Below, piece after piece: positions 58,819-64,000 of a stretch of DNA of 64,000 nucleotides. Below the pieces are notes generated by a model that ran no database searches, had not been told where the DNA came from, and was given only the letters and a program-made list of their open reading frames with translations. This DNA comes from Panagrolaimus kolymaensis (lineage: Eukaryota > Nematoda > Chromadorea > Rhabditida > Panagrolaimidae), in the NCBI GenBank assembly GCA_028622995.1, contig JAJQJQ010000071.1, positions 620,001-684,000 of the forward strand, read 5' to 3'. Made by a program: the position numbers and the translations under genes. How positions within the stretch are numbered: the first letter of the stretch is position 1; every line of letters starts with the position of its first letter.

Positions 58819-59228
58819 TAGTTTTACCCTACAGACAGTAATAGTTATTGCGATAGTAGTCCTGCTTAGTACGAGAGGAACCGCAGGTCCAGACATTTGG
58901 TATATACGCTTACTCGATAGAGTAATGGCGTGATGCTACGTCTGGTGGCTTATGACTGAAAGCCTCTAAGTCAGAATCCATCCTAGACGATTAGCAATAA
59001 TACTTTTGCATCTCGGTGTCGAGTATGGCTAAAGTATGCATCTTCGGATGTAGTATTGCCCCATTATATGTCTTGAAAGAATTGGGTAAATCTGGTTCTT
59101 TTGACAAAGCCTTAATTACTAAGGTATAGTGTCGGGGTGTAAGATTTCTTGCAAACTACTTGATTACTGATCTTGGTGTTGTTCTCAGTAGAGCAGCGTT
59201 TATGCTGCGATCTGTTGAGACTTAGCCA
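55610..59228 (+). rRNA. 28S (large subunit) rRNA
   Basis: Begins ACCCGCTGAACTTAAGCAT after CATATCAGGTGTGACT and ends near GCTGCGATCTGTTGAGACTT. Landmarks in order include GTACCGTGAGGGAAAGTTGA near 55960, GACCCGAAAGATGGTGAACT near 56576, ACTATGACTCTCTTAAGG near 58094 and the sarcin-ricin loop AGTACGAGAGGAACC near 58868. About 3.6 kb, apparently intact. Ends are approximate. Confidence 0.95.
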
Positions 59229-59260
59229 AAGATCGGATGATCTGTTTTGATTCAAATTTT

Positions 59261-59452
59261 TTGTGTTTCACATTCATCTCAAAGGAGGTCCATACCCATG
59301 GGGAGGGGAGGGGAGGGCCCCCTTTGAGATGTGAAAGCTTTAAACGCATTTTTTAATCGTTTTTTGTGTTTCACATCCATTTTTTGAATATGAATGTACA
59401 TACACAAAAAATTGTGTTTCACTTATATAATTTTCAAAAAATTGTGTTTCAC
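59261..59452 (+). terminator. Four TTGTGTTTCAC repeats after 28S (candidate Pol I terminators)
   Basis: TTGTGTTTCAC occurs exactly at 59261, 59364, 59412 and 59442, and nowhere else that I noticed. Repeated short boxes just after 28S are the usual form of Pol I terminators (TTF-I/Reb1-type sites in other phyla). Role is inferred from position. Confidence 0.5.
59275..59331 (+). promoter_or_regulatory. Hairpin with G-quadruplex loop, 3' external spacer
   Basis: Arms CATCTCAAAGGAGG (59275-59288) and CCCCCTTTGAGATG (59318-59331) pair over 14 bp with one mismatch. The loop holds GGGG-A-GGGG-A-GGGG-A-GGG (59300-59317), the only strong G4 motif I noticed in this AT-rich window. About 50 nt after the 28S end, it could be a 3'-processing stem or a polymerase/replication block. 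Confidence 0.65.
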
Positions 59453-59546
59453 AAACAAAGATTTTGAAAAATGCATAAAAGAATTTTTTTCAAAATGCGT
59501 GGTTTGCATTAAGGTGAACGAAATATAACCATTTTATGGGTTTCTG

Positions 59547-60693
59547 CATATGCAGTAACACCAAATAATGGTGGCATGGTTGGGTCCTACCTACTATGAA
59601 AAGGATATGTGTATAATAAAATCATGCATGGTTCATATTCCATCAAAAAATGAAAAAGCTTTGGATTATGTATGAGAATATGTATGCATGCAATTTGGAT
59701 GATAGGTTGGTGGGAAAAAAAAATCAACCATCACATACCATATTGTTTCTGTAAGGGTGAATAAAGGTGTGCAGTTGTATGTCAAAATATTTAGGCATAC
59801 AACCACATTTTTAATATTTAAAAAACCCAAATAGCCATCGGCAAAAGGTTAATTTCGGGTGAAAATGTGGTTTAAAAGATCCATACACTTGCAAAAAGAG
59901 TGTATGGTATTACTTTTTTGCATTTTCACTTTGATTTTAATCTTCTGTCGATGGCTTTTTTTTTTATCACCCATTTCAAGAATAAAAAAACGACCCTTTT
60001 TTTTTTGATTGGAGCCATAAATATGAGATCATACGAGGTCTCATATTTATGGCTCAGTTTTTTACCACTCATTTTAAAAATTTACATAAAGCCCGTCAAA
60101 ATGCAGCCTCAACAAAAATTCAGAGAAAAAAACCAATAATAATAGCCCTTACAAAATAAACCAATCAAAAAGTAAGCTATTCAATAACCCAAAAAATTAA
60201 AAAAGTAAGCTATTCCATCACCCAAAAAATTAAAAAAGTAAGCTATTCCATCACCCAAAAAATTAAAAAAGTAAGCTATTCAATCACCCAAAAAATTAAA
60301 AAAGTAAGCTATTCCATCACCCAAAAAATTAAAAAAGTAAGCTATTCAATCACCCAAAAAATTAAAAAAGTAAGCTATTCCATCACCCAAAAAATTAAAA
60401 AAGTAATCTATTCCATCACCCAAAAAATTAAAAAAGTAAGCTATTCCATCACCCAAAAAATTAAAAAAGTAAGCTATTCCATCACCCAAAAAATTAAAAA
60501 AGTAAGCTATTCAATCACCCAAAAAATTAAAAAAGTAAGCTATTCCATCACCCAAAAAATTAAAAAAGTAATCTATTCCATCACCCAAAAAATTAAAAAA
60601 GTAAGCTATTCCATCACCCAAAAAATTAAAAAAGTAAGCTATTCCATCACCCAAAAAATTAAAAAAGTAAGCTAGTCCGTCGAAAAAAATCAT
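59547..60693. repeat. rDNA spacer block, copy 2, with fifteen 33-bp units
   Basis: Same block as 54242-55157 but with fifteen units (60172-60666) instead of eight; the 231-bp length difference is exactly seven units. The minus strand stays open through the array because 33 is divisible by three; this is not a gene. After AAATCAT it continues as AAATACTATGTCACC, unlike copy 1. Confidence 0.9.
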
Positions 60694-60959
60694 AAATACT
60701 ATGTCACCAAATAAACCAAAGATTCATGAAGCCAGTCAAAAAATATCCCAAAACCCAAAAAGTCATAAATTATGCAACAAAATAACCAGAAATGCATAAA
60801 TCTATGTCACCAAATATCCCTAAATAGTTAAAATTATTTCACCATACATTTTGGAAAGCCTTTAGATGGTTGTCGCATATCGATCCCATGCAGGGTTTTC
60901 ATTCATCGTTTCCAACGCATAATTTGCGTTAGTAATTTTCGATGAAAGCATTATTTGTG

Positions 60960-61600
60960 TTATCCATTATACTGATATACATAAATATCGTTGGCCATTT
61001 TCAAGGAACACATATTTTCCTTAATCCATTTCGAGGAATGCAAATTCTACGTTATCCATTTTTTAGAAAAAATAAACTCTGTTAGCCATCACAAGGAACG
61101 TATATTATGTGTTATACATTTCACGGAATGCATATTTTCAGTTATCCATTTCGAAGAACGCATATTCCATGTTACACATTTTGGTGAAATACGTTACAAA
61201 GGTTAGCGATTATTATGTAACGCATAACTATTGTTTGGCTTTTCGAGGAACGCATATTCTTTGTTATCCATTTCAAGGAACATATATTTTGTGTTATTCA
61301 TTTTAATGTACACATATTCCTTGTTATTCATTTGATGGAACACATATATTGTGTTAGTCATATTCATGTAACACATTGATGACATTGTTCATTCAGTGAA
61401 CGTATACAATACGTTATCCATTTGATGTAACACATTGCTTGTGTTGACCAATTGGAAGGAATGCATTTATTGTGTTACCCATTTTTATGGAACTGGTTTA
61501 TTGTGTTACCCGATGTTACACATTAATTGCGTTAGCCATATTCGTGTAACGTATATTATGCGTTAGCCATTTTTGATCAACGTGTTCTTTACATGGATGA
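60960..61600. repeat. Spacer repeats, about 30-bp unit, before 18S
   Basis: Some twenty diverged units of the type GTTATCCATTT...GGAACGCATATT, related to those at 53985-54241. They are possible Pol I enhancer-like spacer repeats; no sequence evidence beyond position. Confidence 0.75.
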
Positions 61601-62377
61601 ATGGAACCTGTCAAAGCCGTTGATTGTTTATACTACAATATGGTAAGATAAGGCATGTAAATATTCAAATTTATGCACAAAATATGCATAAACATGCAAA
61701 TTGAAGTGCACCAAACGTTTTAAAAACCTCAAATTCGTTCAAATCTAGTGTTTTTAGCATAGGGAATAAATTGTGGTAAAATTCTGAAAATTTCATTTTT
61801 TGCGAAATTTTGGCATTTTTCGGAAATTTGCTAATTTATGCGCAAATAATTATCGAAATCGATAAAAAATGGATTCCAAATATCAAAAAAACCTCAAAAA
61901 TGACGATTCTGAACCATATTAAGCACTTTTGGACCAAAAAAAGGGCACTTTTTTTTTCCGTCATCCATACACATACATCGGGAACTTGCATTTGTGAAAT
62001 GAAAAAAACTCAGAAAGTTTGAAAAAATTTGAAAATTTAATGCCAAATGGGCTTGTTTTTGATTCTTTTTCATTTTCTGATCATTTTTTTCATGAATCCC
62101 TTGAATGGATATCGGTAGTTGCGAAATGCTCGTACTGATGATTTCGAGGTATCTTGAGGTATAAGAGCGTGACAGACATAAGTGCTGTTTGCTCGTACGT
62201 TTATCTATTATGCTGGTCATAAGTTTAACGAAAGTTGCTTATAAATATACTTTATGTATATAATTATTGGAAAAAGCGATGTGACATTTATACGTCATCT
62301 GTTGATATAAATCCATATTCCGCCCGTATGGTATCAACGTTGATCTTTGGTAAGATATTTTACACAAAATGTGCATA
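61601..62377 (+). other. 5' external spacer region with hairpin before 18S
   Basis: Non-coding DNA that should contain the Pol I promoter and 5' ETS; the start site is not visible. A hairpin, GTTGATA...CCATA / TATGG...TATCAAC (62301-62338), lies about 40 nt before 18S. Confidence 0.5.
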
Positions 62378-64000
62378 TATCTGATTGATCCTGTCTGATT
62401 GATGTGGTCATTTCAAAGATTAAGCCATGCATGTCTAAGTACATGTGTTTTTAACACGAAACCGCGTATGGCTCATTAAAACAGCTAAAATTTACTTGAT
62501 TTTGACATATATCCTACATGGATAACTGTGGTAATTCTGGAGCTAATACATGCATAAAAGCGTTAACGTAAGTTAACGTGCATTTATTAGAACAAAACCA
62601 AGCATCTTCGGATGTGTTTTGTTGACTCTGAATAAACTTTGCTGATCGCATAGTCTTGTACTGGCGACATGTCATTCAAGTGTCTGACCTATCAACTGTA
62701 TATATAAGTATATAGTACTTATATGGTTTTGACGGGTAACGGAGAATTAGGGTTCGACTCCGGAGAAAATGCCTGAGAAACGGCGTTTACATCCAAGGAA
62801 GGCAGCAGGCGCGAAAATTACCCACTCTCAGTACGAGGAGGTAGTGACGAGAAATGACAAGATCTAGTCCTTCGGGGCTGGATCATTGGAATGGTTTGAT
62901 TTTAAAATCATTAAAGAGTATCAATGAGAGGGCAAGTCTGGTGCCAGCAGCCGCGGTAATTCCAGCTCTCATACTGCATTGAATTGTTGTTGCGGTTAAA
63001 AAGCTCGTAGTTGGATCTGTACATGATAGGATGGTTCACCCTTTGGGTTGTAACTATTACTAAATGTTTTTTATCAGATTTTTTACATGTTACTTGTAAT
63101 GTGTAAATGTCTGATGAGTTTACTTTGAATAAATCAAAGTGCTCAAAACAGGCGTAAGCTTGTATGGTTTTGCATGGAATAATAGAACATGACTATGGTT
63201 CATGTTTTATTGGTTTTACTTACCATGGTAATGATTAAAAGGAACGGCCGGGGCCATCCGTATCGCAGGGCGAGAGGTGAAATTCGTGGACCCTTGCGAG
63301 ACGAACTACAGCGAAAGCATTTGGCAAGAATGTTTTCATTAATCAAGAACGAAAGTCAGAGGATCGAAGGCGATCAGATACCGCCCTAGTTCTGACCGTA
63401 AACTATGCCATCTAGCGAGTTTCGGGTGGATATTTTATATTTGCCCTTGAAACGAGCTTCCCGGAAACGAAAGTCTTTCGGTTCCGGGGGAAGTATGGTT
63501 GCAAAGTTGAAACTTAAAGGAATTGACGGAAGGTCACCACCAGAAGTGGAGCCTGCGGCTTAATTTGACTCAACACGGGAAAACTCACCCGGTCTAGACA
63601 CTATAAGGATTGACAGATTGATAGCTTTTTCATGATTTGGTGGATGGTGGTGCATGGCCGTTCTTAGTTCGTGGAGTGATTTGTCTGGTTAATTCCGATA
63701 ACGAACGAGATTGGAGCTTAATTAAATAGGAAAGCGTTTTATTTATATGACGTTCTTTCCTTCTTAATGGGATTTGCGGCGTTCCAGTCGTAAGAAACCC
63801 AGCAATAACAGGTCTGTGATGCCCTAAGATGTCTGGGGCTGCACGCGCGCTACAATGAAAATTGCAGCGCGTGTGACCATAATCGAAAGATTTTGGTAAA
63901 CGAGTCAAATTATTCCGTATTTGGGATCGAATATTGTAATTATTATTCGTGAACGAGGAACTTCAAGTAAGTGTAAGTCATCAGCTTACGCTGATTACGT
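62378..64000 (+). rRNA. 18S (small subunit) rRNA, 3'-partial
   Basis: Begins TATCTGATTGATCCTGTC and runs off the window. Landmarks: AAGATTAAGCCATGCATG, CAGCAGCCGCGGTAATTCC near 62945, GTGAAATTCGTGGACCC near 63277, GAATTGACGGAAGG near 63521, and CGCGCGCTACAATG near 63845. About 1.62 kb is present, nearly the full gene. Confidence 0.95.

Noticed and set aside
54595..60139. Identical 79-aa ORFs at 54595 and 59900
   Set aside because: Both lie in the duplicated rDNA spacer block and show no coding constraint that I can see; identity reflects homogenisation.
60511..60693. Minus-strand ORF of an 11-residue repeat (FLGDGIAYFFN type)
   Set aside because: It is the translation of the 33-bp spacer array, open only because 33 is a multiple of three; the same DNA lies on both sides of 28S.
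63189..63908. ORFs of 66 and 92 codons
   Set aside because: They lie within 18S rRNA.

Overview
The window comes from an AT-rich nematode genome. The clearest sign is a pair of spliced-leader (SL1-type) RNA genes at 30.1-30.7 kb. Most introns are short (about 45-70 nt) and end in TTTTAG or TTTCAG, and there are candidate trans-splice acceptors just upstream of start codons. I cannot fix the genus; the 18S looks tylenchid-like, but that is an impression only.

Layout. 0-21 kb and 31-35 kb carry members of a paralogous family with no family name I know. Its members have an N-terminal WH1/PH-like domain, a short helical domain, a long disordered linker (with SUMO-interaction-like motifs in one) and C-terminal repeats of a FLYWCH-like C-x2-C...H-x-C finger. 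Full members are at 1.8-3.7 kb (2 fingers), 14.7-18.3 kb (6) and 31.3-34.6 kb on the minus strand (5). A partial relative lies at 19.5-20.5 kb, and a relic at 7.56 kb may belong too. Exon lengths and phases are shared among the full copies. Between them lie a coiled-coil gene, a coiled-coil/LRR-like gene (minus), a truncated chemoreceptor, a 75-aa small protein (minus) and a 248-aa orphan (minus) with a tRNA-derived SINE in its intron.

The middle contains a 59-aa single-pass membrane protein, a 43-aa ORF head-to-head with a full BBS9/PTHB1 gene (BBSome, cilia), remnants of a BMPER/crossveinless-2-like gene (signal peptide, VWC, C8-like piece), an L1-ORF1p-like protein, the SL RNA pair, and a 2.1-kb hAT transposon with a perfect 8-bp target duplication and a nested TTAA-flanked MITE. 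A nine-exon SLC4 Na+-coupled bicarbonate transporter (abts-1-like) fills 42.7-47.4 kb. A carbonic-anhydrase-related gene that has lost one zinc-ligand histidine is at 51.5-53.7 kb.

The right end enters ribosomal DNA: spacer repeats, a 5'-truncated 5.8S fused directly to a spacer array, ITS2, complete 28S, a spacer with a G-quadruplex hairpin, terminator-like repeats, a second longer copy of the 33-bp array, and the 5' part of 18S. This looks like a rearranged edge of the rDNA array (or an assembly join). Gene models were spliced by eye; every intron in the models scored 0.7 or above keeps the frame and most have consensus borders.
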